DNA of 64,000 nt from an uncultured Flavobacteriales bacterium (GTDB lineage: Bacteria; Bacteroidota; Bacteroidia; Flavobacteriales_E; Vicingaceae), in assembly GCA_905479325.1 (NCBI GenBank), contig CAJQLW010000019.1, positions 1 through 64,000 of the forward strand, read 5' to 3'. This document shows, piece by piece, positions 6,771 through 16,685 of this stretch. Position numbers and translations under genes: made by a program. The stretch's first letter is position 1. Each line of letters begins with the position of its first letter. The notes beneath the pieces were generated by a model. It saw only the letters and a list, made by a program, of their open reading frames with translations. It ran no database searches and had not been told where the DNA came from.

Positions 6771-8308
6771 TAGCCCAGGGTTTTAATTCCAGCTACCATT
6801 CTACTAGTTGTTTCTTCCTTACCCAATAATTCTGCAATAGAAAACATAGATGGTCCCATTCCCATGCCGGTTACCAACAAACGAAACAAGGGCAATACCG
6901 CTCCAATTCCTTTTTCTTTTTGCTCTAAAAAGGCTTTAAATGTTGTCTCAATAGTTTCTGCCGTGTAATCTTCAATTTTTGTAAATTCACTCAACCATTC
7001 GGTCATTAATGCAGCACTATCTTCTTTCCACTTTTTGCGGGCAGTTTTTTCGTCAAACTCTATCGGTGCAGCAAAAAAGTAAGCTCCTTCAACAGGAATG
7101 TCTGCTAAAAATGTTGCTCTTTCTTTCATCATACCGCAAACACCTTCTAAAAATGCTTCGTCTGAATCAGCGACTTCTTTTAAATGGCTGTAATTTTGCT
7201 TCAATAATTTAGCTAAAGCGCCATCATCTTTTCCTCTTAAATACTGCTGATTAAACCACTTCGCTTTATCTGGGTCGTACTTCGAACCTGCCTTGCCCAC
7301 TCGCTCTAAAGAAAAGGCTTCAGCTAACTCACCCATACTAAAAAGCTCTTGGCTCGTACCCGGATTCCAACCTAAAAAGGCTAAAATGTTTACAAATGCT
7401 TCCGGGAAATACCCCTTTTCTCGGTAACCTGAAGAAATTTCACCTGAAGTAGGATCTTTCCACTCCATTGGGAAAACAGGAAACCCTAAACGATCTCCGT
7501 CTCTCTTACTGAGTTTTCCATTTCCATCGGGCTTTAACAGCAATGGCAAATGAGCAAACTGAGGCATGGTGTCTGTCCAACCAAACGCCTCGTACAAATA
7601 CATGTGCAACGGAGCAGACGGCAACCACTCTTCTCCTCGAATCACGTGAGAAATATTCATCAAATGATCGTCAACAATGTTGGCCAAATGATACGTTGGC
7701 ATTCCGTCAGATTTGTACAACACTTTATCGTCAAGGTTTGATGTGTGAACGGATACCCATCCTCTAATCAAATCTTTAAATTTAATCTCTTCGTTTCGTG
7801 GAATCTTTATTCTAATTACATATGGATCTCCATTTGCCATTCTTTTTTCCACCTCTTCGGCCGATAAAGAAATGGAGTTTTTCATGCGCATTCTTGAAAT
7901 GGCATTGTACTGTGGTGCAGCAACACCTGCCTTCTTTAAATCTTCTCGCATTTGATCCAACTCTTCTGGAGTATCAAAAGCATAATATGCCTTGTCGGCA
8001 TCCAACAATTGCTGAACGTATTTTTTGTAAAGCCCTGCTTCTTTCCTTTCAGATTGCTTGTATGGCCCAACATCTCCGCCAACCCCATAACCTTCGTTTG
8101 GCAAAAACCCACACCACTTTAACGATTCTTTAATGTACTCTTCAGCACCAGGAACAAATCGTGTTTGATCTGTATCTTCAATTCTCAACAAAAAATCGCC
8201 ACCGTGTTTTTTGGCAAAAAGGTAATTGTACAAAGCTGTTCTAACTCCACCCATGTGCAATGGGCCTGTTGGACTTGGCGCAAAGCGAACTCTTACTTTT
8301 CTCTCCAT
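6770..8308 (-). CDS. gltX: glutamyl-tRNA synthetase
   Basis: Class Ib synthetase charging tRNA-Glu. I start at the ATG at 8308 ([15 protein letters not shown]), giving 512 residues; a longer reading to 8401 adds 31 residues with no family support and overlaps the divergent gene. The HIGH-type motif is [11 protein letters not shown] (11-21), with Met in place of Ile, and the KMSKS-type motif is KLSKR (265-269). The anticodon-binding helical region follows. A gatA gene at 23517-24962 suggests that this enzyme may be non-discriminating and also mischarge tRNA-Gln, but the sequence alone does not settle this. Confidence 0.95.
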   Translation of the reverse strand: MERKVRVRFAPSPTGPLHMGGVRTALYNYLFAKKHGGDFLLRIEDTDQTRFVPGAEEYIKESLKWCGFLPNEGYGVGGDVGPYKQSERKEAGLYKKYVQQLLDADKAYYAFDTPEELDQMREDLKKAGVAAPQYNAISRMRMKNSISLSAEEVEKRMANGDPYVIRIKIPRNEEIKFKDLIRGWVSVHTSNLDDKVLYKSDGMPTYHLANIVDDHLMNISHVIRGEEWLPSAPLHMYLYEAFGWTDTMPQFAHLPLLLKPDGNGKLSKRDGDRLGFPVFPMEWKDPTSGEISSGYREKGYFPEAFVNILAFLGWNPGTSQELFSMGELAEAFSLERVGKAGSKYDPDKAKWFNQQYLRGKDDGALAKLLKQNYSHLKEVADSDEAFLEGVCGMMKERATFLADIPVEGAYFFAAPIEFDEKTARKKWKEDSAALMTEWLSEFTKIEDYTAETIETTFKAFLEQKEKGIGAVLPLFRLLVTGMGMGPSMFSIAELLGKEETTSRMVAGIKTLG

Positions 8309-8333
8309 TTTTATGCTTTTAATTTTAAGGGGG

Positions 8334-8341
8334 CAAAGGTA
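8334..8341 (-). promoter_or_regulatory. -7 promoter element of gltX-folB
   Basis: TACCTTTG on the minus strand matches TAnnTTTG exactly and lies 25 bases before the gltX ATG. No TTG is found at the proper distance upstream, so the -33 element is weak or absent. It also supports the ATG at 8308 over the upstream start. Confidence 0.5.
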
Positions 8342-8379
8342 AAAAAGTAAACCGCCATATTGATTATGTTTGTGAGGAA

Positions 8380-9285
8380 ATGCGTCCACAACTGAAACCA
8401 CCCCAAAAGAAAGAAGAAATTAAAATTCTTCCACTCGCCTCAGGAATTGACTACGAATTACTTGACTGTGGTGGAAGGCGAAAATTAGAGCGCTTTGGAA
8501 AGCTAATCGTTGACCGCCCGGAGTCGGTTGCTGAAGGTCCAATTCGACTACCAAAAAGAGAATGGGAAAAGGCAGACTGGCATTTTTACGAAGAAAAAGG
8601 GAAAAAAGGCACTTGGACCAACAAAACCAATGCTCCTGAAAGTTGGGAAATAAAATACGAGTACTACGACGTAAAATTGCTTCTCAACTTGAAAATTACC
8701 ACCTTTAAACACCTTGGCGTATTTCAAGAACAAGCTGAGAATTGGAAGTTTATGCAAAGGGAGATAGCAAAACTAAAAGGCGAAGTAAAAGTGCTGAACT
8801 TGTTTGCTTACACCGGAGCTGCTAGCTTGGTTGCCGCGGCCTCTGGTGCCGATGTTACCAATGTAGATTCTGTAAAGCAGGTGCTTAATTGGGGCAAAGA
8901 AAATGCCGAAAAGAACAAGGTTGAAAACATTCGATGGATATTGGAAGACGCCAGAAAATTTGTAAAAAAAGCCATTCGCCGAGGCGACAAATACCAAGGC
9001 ATAATTATGGATCCGCCAGCTTTTGGATTGGGAGCTAAAAACGAACGGTGGAAACTAGAAAACGACTTGCAAGAATTGTTGCAAGATGTTGTGCAACTCA
9101 TTCATCCCAAACGACATTTTTTCATTCTCAATACCTACTCGCCTAAATTGCCCATGCAAAAATTAAAAAATATGCTGCGCAAAATTGACGGGTTTCCCGA
9201 CAAATACGACAGCACCATTTTAGGCCTAAAATCGAACAAAGGTCAGCAGATCGGACTTGGGAACTTAGTGCGTTTTTCGAAATAA
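8380..9285 (+). CDS. class I SAM-dependent methyltransferase, RlmI/RlmK-like
   Basis: 301 residues. The N-terminal half is a beta-rich substrate module; the C-terminal half is a Rossmann methyltransferase with SAM motif [12 protein letters not shown] (138-149), acidic loop NVDS (161-164) and the DPPAFG motif (211-216). The (D/N)PP motif is typical of base amino- or carbon-methyltransferases such as rRNA m5C enzymes of the RlmI family. The exact RNA target is not known. It is divergent from gltX, 71 bases away; a TATGTTTG element at 8365-8372 just ahead of the ATG suggests a near-leaderless transcript. Confidence 0.8.
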   Translation: MRPQLKPPQKKEEIKILPLASGIDYELLDCGGRRKLERFGKLIVDRPESVAEGPIRLPKREWEKADWHFYEEKGKKGTWTNKTNAPESWEIKYEYYDVKLLLNLKITTFKHLGVFQEQAENWKFMQREIAKLKGEVKVLNLFAYTGAASLVAAASGADVTNVDSVKQVLNWGKENAEKNKVENIRWILEDARKFVKKAIRRGDKYQGIIMDPPAFGLGAKNERWKLENDLQELLQDVVQLIHPKRHFFILNTYSPKLPMQKLKNMLRKIDGFPDKYDSTILGLKSNKGQQIGLGNLVRFSK

Positions 9286-9358
9286 ACTTTTGCTTAACTT
9301 CATAAGTTGAATTTAACGTAAAACAGCCGTATCGTTTTACCTAGGTTTGTACTTGTAT

Positions 9359-12300
9359 ATGACAGAAAACAATTTCAATTTTTTACTTCAAAAACTGGAC
9401 GAATTTATTCGAAAGTTTTATGTAAATCAAATAATTAGAGGTGTTCTCTTGTTTTTGAGTTTGGCGTTTGCGCTGTTTATTACTTTGGTGGTGTTGGAGT
9501 ACTTTGGTGAATTCAACTCATCTGTAAGAACTGCGCTTTTTTTCGGTTTTGCCAGTTTAATGCTCGCCGTTTTTGGTTTTTTAATCGCTATTCCGCTTTT
9601 AAAAATTGCCTCTATTGGAAAAAGGATTAGTCGCCAGCAGGCTTCAAAAATTATTGGCTCACATTTTTCAGATGTCAGCGACAAATTAAGTAATGTTCTT
9701 CAACTTCAAAACCTTGCCGAAAACAACTCTTCTGACTTGTTAATCGCTAGCATCAATCAGAAAATTGCCCAACTAAAACCCGTTCCTTTTGCTGCAGCGG
9801 TTAATTTCAAAGAAAATAAAAAATACCTCAAATTTCTGATCATACCGCTTTTACTCATAATCGGGTTGGCCGCTTTTGAACCAAAGGTGATTAAAGATAG
9901 TACGCAACGAATTATTTCATACAACCAAGAGTTTGTGAAACAAGCGCCGTATGAAATCACAGTTGAAAATGACAATTTAAACGCCTTTAAAAACGAAGAC
10001 TTTAAGTTGAGAGTAAAGTTGACAGGCGAAGAAATTCCAAATCAATTAAGCGTTGTTTATCAAGAAAAGAGGTTTTTACTCAGCAAAAAAGACAAAAATA
10101 GCTTTGAGTACGAGTTTAAAAATTTACAATCGAACGTTGACTTTAGCCTTTTCGATGGAGAATTTGAATCACAGGTATATCAAATCAATACCCTTGCTAA
10201 ACCTCAATTGCTCGACTTTAAGGTTGCTTTTAAATACCCCAAATACTTAAACAAGCAAAACAAAGAACTTGAAAACACCGGCGACTTTACTGTTCCACAA
10301 GGAACCACAGTAAAATGGTTTTTTGCAACCGAAAACACAAATGAGGTTGTTTTTATTGCTGCTGATTCTGCCAGAACGCTTTTAAAAAGTTCGGCGGATG
10401 AATTTATTTATGAAAACAAGTTCATGCAAAGCAGCAACTACGGCTTGAGCATTGCCAACGAAAACCTACGATTTTTAGATACAATTTTTTACTCCCTTAC
10501 TATTGTTCCTGATGCTCGCCCTTGCATAGAGGTAGATACCAAAATAGATTCGCTTAATCAGCAAATACGCTACTTTAAAGGTTTGGTAAAAGACGACTAT
10601 GGTTTCAGCCGGCTTAGTTTTTACAGAAGGTTTGTTGGACAGAATGACTCAGTTGGAACATTTGAACAGCAAAACATTCCCATCAATTTAAACCTTCCTA
10701 CAACCGACTTTTATCATTCCTTGAATTTAGAAAATTTCGCTCTTTCGGCAGGAGATGAAATAGAGTATTATTTTGAAGTTTGGGACAATGATGGGGTGAA
10801 TGGCAGTAAGTCTGCACGAACACAAACCTTTAAATACAAAGCTCCTACAAAAGAAGAGTTGTCGAAAAAAAATAAAGAAACCGACGAGTTAGTTAAGAAG
10901 CAGTTAGAAGAAAACATCAAACTCACCAAAGAAATAAAACAAGACCTTGATGCGCTGAAGGAAAGATTGTTGAATAAAAAAGAACTTGGTTTTCAAGAAA
11001 AAAAGCAAATTCAAGCCCTGTTGGAAAAACAAAAAAAGGTGCAGCAGTCTATGCAAAATCTTCAGCAAAAAAACAAAGACAATAACCAACGCCTTGAGAA
11101 ATTTTCGAAGCAAGATGAAGCCCTTCTAGAAAAGCAAAAACAACTCCAAGAGATGTTTGAAAAAGTCATGACCGACGAGATGAAGGAAATGATGAAGCAA
11201 ATGGAGGAGATGATGGAAAAACTGAAAAAGGATGACCTCCAAAAATCGCTAGAACAAATGGAGCTCAGCAATGAAGAGTTAGAAAAGGAGTTAGACAGAA
11301 ACCTAGAGCTATTCAAGCAATTGGAAGTAGAAAAACAGTTGGCTGAAGCCAAAGAGAAACTAGATGAACTCCGCAAAGAACAAGATGATTTAAACAAGAA
11401 AACAGAGGACAAAAAAACCGATGCCGAAGAGAATAAAAAGAAACAAGATGAGCTAAATAAGAAAATGGAAGAGGTTTCGAAAGAGCTTGACGAGGTGCAG
11501 AAAAAGAACGAAGAGCTAGAGAAGCCAAACGATTTGGAAGACACTAAAGAGCTGGAAGAGGAAATAAAAGAAGACATGCAGGAAAGCTCTGATGAACTGA
11601 GCAAGAAAAACAAAAAGAAAGCTGGAGAAGAGCAAAAAGAAGCTGGAGAAAAAATGGACGAACTCTCTCAAAAACTTAGTGACATGCAACAGCAAATGGC
11701 TTCTGAAAATAATGCTGAAAACCTTGAAGACTTGCGCGCACTTCTGGAGAACATCATACAACTTTCGTTTGACCAAGAAGAGGTGATGGAGCAGCTGAAA
11801 AACATCAACAGAAACGATCCGCAATATGTAAGCTACACGCAGCAGCAAAAGAAACTAAAAGACGATTCGAAAATTGTAGAAGATTCTCTTTTCGCTTTAA
11901 GTAAGCGTATTCAATCCTTAGAAGGAGCTAGAACAATTAACCAAGAAATGACCGCTGTTAATTTTAACATGGATAAAGCAATAGAAGAATTGCAGGAGCG
12001 CAGAACACCGCAAGCAGGTAATAGACAACAATTATCTATGACTTCGCTGAATAACCTTGCTTTACTGCTAGATAATGCCGTGCAAAACATGCAGCAATCC
12101 ATGATGCAAGCTAGCGGTCAATGTAAAAAACCTGGAAACGGAAAACCAAAACCAGGACAAGGTTCGGCCAACATGAAATCGTTGCAACAGCAATTGAACA
12201 AACAAATGGAAGCGCTTAAAAAAGCAATGGAAGAAGGACAGAAGCCAGGACAGAGAAAAAAAGGTCAAAAACCTGGGCAAGGAAAACCTGGACAAGGGAA

Positions 12301-12733
12301 CGGTGGAATGAGCAAAGAGTTAGCACAAATGGCTGCTAAACAAGCAGCTATTCGAGAGGCTGTTGAGAAATTGCAAGAAGAAATAGGGGAATCAAATGGC
12401 CAAGGTGGTGGAAACATGAAAAAGATTGGCGACTTAATGGAAGAAACTGAAACTGATTTAGTTAACAAGCAAATTACCAATGAAACATTAATGCGTCAAC
12501 AAGAAATTTTAACTCGCTTGTTAGAATCTGAAAAGGCTGAAAGAGAGAGAGAAAAAGACGATAAAAGAGAAGCTACGGAGGCTACTGAGCAATTTTCTCG
12601 AAACCCAAATACGTTTTTCGAGTATAACAAACAGAAAGATCAAGAAATCGAATTGATGAGAACACTTCCTCCGGCATTTAATTCATATTACAAATTAAAG
12701 GTTTCGGAGTATTTTAACCAGATTGAGAAATGA
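9359..12733 (+). CDS. large membrane-anchored coiled-coil protein, DUF4175-like
   Basis: About 1124 residues from the ATG at 9359 (a TTG four codons earlier is less likely). Residues about 20-75 and 155-175 hold three hydrophobic helices; then come an extracytoplasmic-looking beta-rich stretch to about 500, a coiled coil of some 350 residues rich in Lys, Glu, Gln and Leu (about 500-860), and a low-complexity Lys-Pro-Gly-Gln region (about 920-985). This layout matches the DUF4175 family of Bacteroidota, whose function is not established. It overlaps the RsbW-like gene by four bases (ATGA) and heads an operon that continues to mnmG. A TAGGTTTG element at 9342-9349 may be its promoter. Confidence 0.75.
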   Translation: MTENNFNFLLQKLDEFIRKFYVNQIIRGVLLFLSLAFALFITLVVLEYFGEFNSSVRTALFFGFASLMLAVFGFLIAIPLLKIASIGKRISRQQASKIIGSHFSDVSDKLSNVLQLQNLAENNSSDLLIASINQKIAQLKPVPFAAAVNFKENKKYLKFLIIPLLLIIGLAAFEPKVIKDSTQRIISYNQEFVKQAPYEITVENDNLNAFKNEDFKLRVKLTGEEIPNQLSVVYQEKRFLLSKKDKNSFEYEFKNLQSNVDFSLFDGEFESQVYQINTLAKPQLLDFKVAFKYPKYLNKQNKELENTGDFTVPQGTTVKWFFATENTNEVVFIAADSARTLLKSSADEFIYENKFMQSSNYGLSIANENLRFLDTIFYSLTIVPDARPCIEVDTKIDSLNQQIRYFKGLVKDDYGFSRLSFYRRFVGQNDSVGTFEQQNIPINLNLPTTDFYHSLNLENFALSAGDEIEYYFEVWDNDGVNGSKSARTQTFKYKAPTKEELSKKNKETDELVKKQLEENIKLTKEIKQDLDALKERLLNKKELGFQEKKQIQALLEKQKKVQQSMQNLQQKNKDNNQRLEKFSKQDEALLEKQKQLQEMFEKVMTDEMKEMMKQMEEMMEKLKKDDLQKSLEQMELSNEELEKELDRNLELFKQLEVEKQLAEAKEKLDELRKEQDDLNKKTEDKKTDAEENKKKQDELNKKMEEVSKELDEVQKKNEELEKPNDLEDTKELEEEIKEDMQESSDELSKKNKKKAGEEQKEAGEKMDELSQKLSDMQQQMASENNAENLEDLRALLENIIQLSFDQEEVMEQLKNINRNDPQYVSYTQQQKKLKDDSKIVEDSLFALSKRIQSLEGARTINQEMTAVNFNMDKAIEELQERRTPQAGNRQQLSMTSLNNLALLLDNAVQNMQQSMMQASGQCKKPGNGKPKPGQGSANMKSLQQQLNKQMEALKKAMEEGQKPGQRKKGQKPGQGKPGQGNGGMSKELAQMAAKQAAIREAVEKLQEEIGESNGQGGGNMKKIGDLMEETETDLVNKQITNETLMRQQEILTRLLESEKAEREREKDDKREATEATEQFSRNPNTFFEYNKQKDQEIELMRTLPPAFNSYYKLKVSEYFNQIEK

Positions 12734-13140
12734 TGACAAGTTCTACAATAAAGCATTATAGTTTTGACTCTACAATCGACTCCTTAGCTAGGGTTGAGCA
12801 AATTGTTGAATCGATCAAAGAAGAGTTTGCCATTCCTGAAGAAATCTATGGTAACATTCTTGTTGCGACCTCTGAGGGCATGAATAACGCAATCAAACAT
12901 GGCAATCTTTTTGATTCCTCTAAAACGGTAGAGTTCTCTTTCGATGTGACCGAAAAAGAGTACATTTTTACCATTTCCGATAAAGGTGCCGGTTTCGATT
13001 ACAACAATGTACCTGACCCAACACATCCTGATAATATTGAAAAGGTAGATGGCCGAGGAATTTTTATCATGAAAAGTTTAACAGATGAAGTAGAGTTTGA
13101 GCGAGAAGGCGCAACTGTTATTTTAAAGTTTAATAAATGA
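12730..13140 (+). CDS. RsbW-like serine kinase / anti-sigma factor (GHKL ATPase)
   Basis: 136 residues forming a single HATPase_c domain: N box EGMNNAIKHGN (about 53-63), G1 box DKGAGFD (about 83-89) and G2-type GRGIFIMKSL (about 108-117). Stand-alone domains of this kind bind ATP and either phosphorylate an anti-anti-sigma protein or bind a sigma factor. No STAS antagonist or sigma gene is beside it. It overlaps both neighbours, the DUF4175-like gene by four bases and ybeY by four bases, so a shared role with the membrane protein is possible but unproven. Confidence 0.8.
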   Translation: MMTSSTIKHYSFDSTIDSLARVEQIVESIKEEFAIPEEIYGNILVATSEGMNNAIKHGNLFDSSKTVEFSFDVTEKEYIFTISDKGAGFDYNNVPDPTHPDNIEKVDGRGIFIMKSLTDEVEFEREGATVILKFNK

Positions 13141-13565
13141 TCACGGATTCTATTGGTTTTCATTTCGAAGACATGGATGCCATTTCTTTAAAAGAGCAAG
13201 CCATTGCCGCTTGGTTAACTGATGCAATTGTTTCAGAGAACAAGAAGCCAGGAACAATTAATTGTATCTTTTGCAGTGATGAATACTTGCTTAAGATGAA
13301 CCAAATTTACCTCGACCACGACACCTTTACAGACATAATTACTTTCAATTATGTAGAACACGAGGTCATTTCAGGAGATTTGTTTATAAGCTTAGAACGG
13401 GTAATGGAAAACGCAACCAACTTTGGTGTTGAATATTTGCACGAATTAAAACGAGTAATGATTCATGGAGTTTTGCACTTAATTGGCTACAACGACAAAA
13501 CTCCCCAAGAAGCTAAAGAAATCAGGGCTAAAGAGGATTTTTATCTAACTTTGCTCGCTGATTAA
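13137..13565 (+). CDS. ybeY: endoribonuclease YbeY
   Basis: Single-strand-specific metal-dependent RNase needed for 16S rRNA 3'-end maturation and ribosome quality control. 142 residues, usual length. The zinc motif reads [11 protein letters not shown] (110-120): the first two ligands are His110 and His114, while the third position, normally His, is Asp120. I believe that Asp is common in Bacteroidota YbeY, so the enzyme is probably active. It starts four bases inside the RsbW-like gene. Confidence 0.9.
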   Translation: MITDSIGFHFEDMDAISLKEQAIAAWLTDAIVSENKKPGTINCIFCSDEYLLKMNQIYLDHDTFTDIITFNYVEHEVISGDLFISLERVMENATNFGVEYLHELKRVMIHGVLHLIGYNDKTPQEAKEIRAKEDFYLTLLAD

Positions 13566-13581
13566 GAATATATTCACAGAA

Positions 13582-13597
13582 TGTTTCACGTGAAACG
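13582..13597. promoter_or_regulatory. parS-type ParB binding site, left of mnmG
   Basis: TGTTTCACGTGAAACG matches the consensus TGTTnCACGTGAAACA at all but the last base. It lies in the 50-base gap between ybeY and mnmG. Confidence 0.75.
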
Positions 13598-13615
13598 AAA
13601 TCTACAAAGACAAAT

Positions 13616-15478
13616 ATGTTAAAAGAATACGATGTTATAGTTGTAGGGGGAGGTCATGCAGGATGCGAAGCAACTGCAGCGGCAGCCAACCTAGGATCTT
13701 CTGTATTATTGATCACCATGAACATGTCTACCATTGCTCAAATGTCATGCAACCCTGCTATGGGAGGTGTCGCCAAAGGGCAAATCGTTAGAGAGATAGA
13801 CGCAATGGGAGGATATTCGGGTATTGTATCAGATAAAACTGCTGTGCAATTTAGAATGCTCAACCTATCGAAAGGGCCTGCGATGTGGAGCCCGAGAGTC
13901 CAGAGCGACCGTTGGCTGTTTGCACAAGAATGGAGACTGATGCTAGAACAAACACCGAACGTAGATTTTTGGCAAGACACGGTTGTCGGCATTAGCACAG
14001 AAAACGGCAAAGTAACCGGTGTAAGCACATCGCTAGGAATGGAAATAAAAGCCAAATCCGTTGTTTTAACGAACGGAACCTTTTTAAACGGTCTAATTCA
14101 TGTTGGACAGAAAAATTTTGGTGGAGGGCGCGCCGCAGAGCGAAATTCTACAGGAATAACCGAACAGTTAAAAGAATTAGGTTTTGACCATGGTCGAATG
14201 AAAACAGGAACACCTCCTAGAGTAGATGCTCGTTCGTTAGATTTTTCTAAAATGGAAGAACAAAGAGGTGACGAGTTTCCATCAAAATTTTCATTCACAT
14301 CAACAACCCCTTTAAAAAAGCAACTGAGCTGTCACATCACCTACACGAACCAACACGTCCACGACATCTTGGCTAGTGGGCTGGATCGCTCACCAATGTT
14401 TAGCGGAGCAATTGAAGGAACAGGACCAAGATACTGCCCGTCAATAGAAGATAAAATCGTTCGCTTTTCTGAACGAGATAGACACCAAATATTTGTTGAA
14501 CCTGAAGGTTGGAATACCGTTGAAATATATGTGAACGGGTTTAGCACATCATTACCAATGGATGTGCAGTTTAAAGCTATCAAAGAAATAAAAGGATTCG
14601 AAAACGTTAAGTTATTTCGACCAGGTTATGCAATAGAATACGATTATTTCCCGCCAACGCAATTGAAACATACGCTTGAAACAAAACTAATCGAGAACCT
14701 TTACTTTGCTGGGCAAATTAATGGAACAACAGGTTACGAAGAGGCTGGCGGACAAGGATTGATGGCCGGCATAAACGCGAGCCTTAAAGTTCATGAGAAA
14801 CAACCTTTAATCTTACGAAGAGATCAAGCGTATATGGGAGTTCTAATTGACGACCTGATTACAAAAGGCACAGAAGAACCCTACAGAATGTTTACTTCAA
14901 GAGCAGAATACAGAATTCTTTTACGGCAAGACAATGCTGACAGCAGACTTACCAAACTTTCCAATTCAATCGGACTTGCCTCCAACCAAAGACTAGAAGC
15001 ATTGGAAATAAAAGAGAGAGCAACGGAGCAAATCTTGAAACACCTCAATGAAACTTCAATTCGACCAGAAGACGTAAATGAATTCTTGAAAGAATCTGGA
15101 ACTTCTGAAATTAGCCAAAAAATGAAACTCTCCGCTATTGTTTCAAGACCGCAGGTGTCTCTGGATTCAATTATGAAAGGACTACCAAAAGAAAAAGCGA
15201 AACTCGAACAATTTGACCATCACAGCATAGAACAAGCAGAGATAAAAATCAAATACAACGGCTACATTGAAAGAGAAAGAGAAATGGCCGACAAGTTAAA
15301 TCGCTTAGAAGATGTAAGAATTAAAGATGATTTTGACTACCACAAACTGACATCAATATCAACTGAAGCAAGAGAAAAATTGTCGAAAATACGCCCGACA
15401 ACAATTGGCCAAGCATCAAGAATAAGCGGAGTGTCTCCATCAGACATCTCTGTTTTACTTATACATTTTGGAAGATAG
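13616..15478 (+). CDS. mnmG: tRNA uridine-5-carboxymethylaminomethyl(34) synthesis enzyme MnmG
   Basis: FAD-dependent partner of MnmE that adds the carboxymethylaminomethyl group to the wobble uridine of several tRNAs. 620 residues, the normal size. The FAD-binding motif [11 protein letters not shown] is at 9-19, followed by [13 protein letters not shown] (about 45-57), the [13 protein letters not shown] segment near residue 267 and the [16 protein letters not shown]-type segment near 365. mnmG often sits close to the replication origin, and here it is bracketed by two parS-type sites. The partner mnmE is not in the window. Confidence 0.97.
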   Translation: MLKEYDVIVVGGGHAGCEATAAAANLGSSVLLITMNMSTIAQMSCNPAMGGVAKGQIVREIDAMGGYSGIVSDKTAVQFRMLNLSKGPAMWSPRVQSDRWLFAQEWRLMLEQTPNVDFWQDTVVGISTENGKVTGVSTSLGMEIKAKSVVLTNGTFLNGLIHVGQKNFGGGRAAERNSTGITEQLKELGFDHGRMKTGTPPRVDARSLDFSKMEEQRGDEFPSKFSFTSTTPLKKQLSCHITYTNQHVHDILASGLDRSPMFSGAIEGTGPRYCPSIEDKIVRFSERDRHQIFVEPEGWNTVEIYVNGFSTSLPMDVQFKAIKEIKGFENVKLFRPGYAIEYDYFPPTQLKHTLETKLIENLYFAGQINGTTGYEEAGGQGLMAGINASLKVHEKQPLILRRDQAYMGVLIDDLITKGTEEPYRMFTSRAEYRILLRQDNADSRLTKLSNSIGLASNQRLEALEIKERATEQILKHLNETSIRPEDVNEFLKESGTSEISQKMKLSAIVSRPQVSLDSIMKGLPKEKAKLEQFDHHSIEQAEIKIKYNGYIEREREMADKLNRLEDVRIKDDFDYHKLTSISTEAREKLSKIRPTTIGQASRISGVSPSDISVLLIHFGR

Positions 15479-15484
15479 AATTAA

Positions 15485-15500
15485 TGTTCCACGTGAAACA
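15485..15500. promoter_or_regulatory. parS-type ParB binding site, right of mnmG
   Basis: TGTTCCACGTGAAACA is a perfect match to TGTTnCACGTGAAACA. It lies between the mnmG stop (15478) and the methyltransferase ATG (15507), which argues for that ATG over an in-frame start at 15468. Confidence 0.85.
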
Positions 15501-15506
15501 CACACC

Positions 15507-16391
15507 ATGAAAACTTATACCAACTGCCCGATTTGTGAAGGGGGTAAATTCAGCAGCTACTTAACATGCAAAGACAATACAGGCAGCGATGAATCATTCA
15601 ACATTGTTAAATGCGCCAGTTGTAATTTCGCTTTTACAAATCCAATTCCTACAGAACAGGAGATAGGCAAATATTACGAATCAGATGAATACATTTCACA
15701 CAGCAACACTAATAAAGGCGTAGTTAATCTTCTTTACCAAAAAGTTAGAAACTACACCTTAGATAAGAAAGTATCTCTTCTGACTAACCTTAGTTCAGGA
15801 AAAAATTTATTAGATGTGGGATCTGGAACAGGTGAGTTCTTAGATCGGACGAAGCAGCACAACTTCATTGTTCAGGGAATAGAGCCGTCTGTAACAGCAC
15901 GACAACAAGCAATATCTAATTTCGGTTTAACCGTAAATGAAGAATCGTTTTTACCGAATTTAGCATCGGCGACTTTCGATTTTATTACAATGTGGCACGT
16001 GCTAGAACATGTGTACCATCTAAACGATAGAGTAGCAGAGTTAAAGCGGCTATTAAAAGACGACGGACATTTACTAATTGCAGTTCCCAACCTCAACTCT
16101 TATGATGCTAAAAGATATAAAGAACATTGGGCCGCTTACGACGTACCTCGACATCTTTACCACTTTTCCGAAAAAGACATCGACAAACTTGCAACCAAAC
16201 ACGGTTTACAAGTTACCCAAACATTGCCGATGAAATTCGACTCGTTTTATGTTAGTATGTTGAGCGAAAAATATAAAACAGGGAATACGAATTTAATCTC
16301 TGCTTTCCTGAACGGCTTATCTTCAAACTTAAAAGCCAAATCAGAAGGAGGATTTTCATCGCAGATATATATCCTAAAGAAGGCAAATTAA
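15507..16391 (+). CDS. class I SAM-dependent methyltransferase with N-terminal zinc finger
   Basis: 294 residues from the ATG at 15507. An N-terminal Cys4 cluster (CPIC near 6-9 and CASC near 34-37) precedes a UbiG-like methyltransferase domain with the SAM motif LLDVGSGTGEFLD and the post-motif WHVLEHV. Proteins of this plan usually modify sugars or small molecules in surface polysaccharide or cofactor pathways. The substrate here is unknown; the position behind mnmG suggests co-transcription rather than a shared pathway. Confidence 0.75.
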   Translation: MKTYTNCPICEGGKFSSYLTCKDNTGSDESFNIVKCASCNFAFTNPIPTEQEIGKYYESDEYISHSNTNKGVVNLLYQKVRNYTLDKKVSLLTNLSSGKNLLDVGSGTGEFLDRTKQHNFIVQGIEPSVTARQQAISNFGLTVNEESFLPNLASATFDFITMWHVLEHVYHLNDRVAELKRLLKDDGHLLIAVPNLNSYDAKRYKEHWAAYDVPRHLYHFSEKDIDKLATKHGLQVTQTLPMKFDSFYVSMLSEKYKTGNTNLISAFLNGLSSNLKAKSEGGFSSQIYILKKAN

Positions 16392-16503
16392 CTTATCTAC
16401 CAACCCAACGCAGGACAAAACGACCAAATAGTTTGGAGTTTTTATCAAGGGCGCTATAACGCATCAAAACGCTTCGCGTTAATTCCCGTTAATTCTGCTA
16501 CAT

Positions 16504-16536
16504 AAAAAAGCCACCTGACAAGTCAAGTGGCTTTTT
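16504..16536 (-). terminator. terminator downstream of tRNA-Arg
   Basis: AAAAAAGCCAC pairs with GTGGCTTTTT across a short loop. T runs occur on both strands, so it can stop the tRNA transcript and readthrough from the methyltransferase gene. Confidence 0.75.
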
Positions 16537-16537
16537 G

Positions 16538-16611
16538 TGATCCCGGCAGGATTCAAACCTGCAACCGTCAGAGCCGAAATCTGATATTCTATTCAGTTGA
16601 ACTACGGGACC
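16538..16611 (-). tRNA. tRNA-Arg (anticodon TCG)
   Basis: Minus-strand cloverleaf of about 74 nt: acceptor GGTCCCG / CGGGATC with one G-U pair, anticodon stem TCAGA/TCTGA around the loop TTTCGGC, which places TCG at 34-36. T arm GCAGGTTTGAATCCTGC. Discriminator A; CCA not encoded. Confidence 0.9.
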
Positions 16612-16685
16612 ATTTTTTGGTTTGCAAATATACACGTAATTCTATGCAATATTTTACGTCTATCTTTGTTTTCTATCTAATGATT

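Noticed and set aside
11062-11613. 183-codon Ser/Phe-rich frame on the minus strand inside the DUF4175-like gene
   Set aside because: It is the mirror of the Lys/Glu-rich coiled coil; such complements give long Ser/Phe frames by composition alone.
16527-16685. N-terminal extension of the porZ-like frame
   Set aside because: It runs through tRNA-Arg; the signal peptide starts at 16686.
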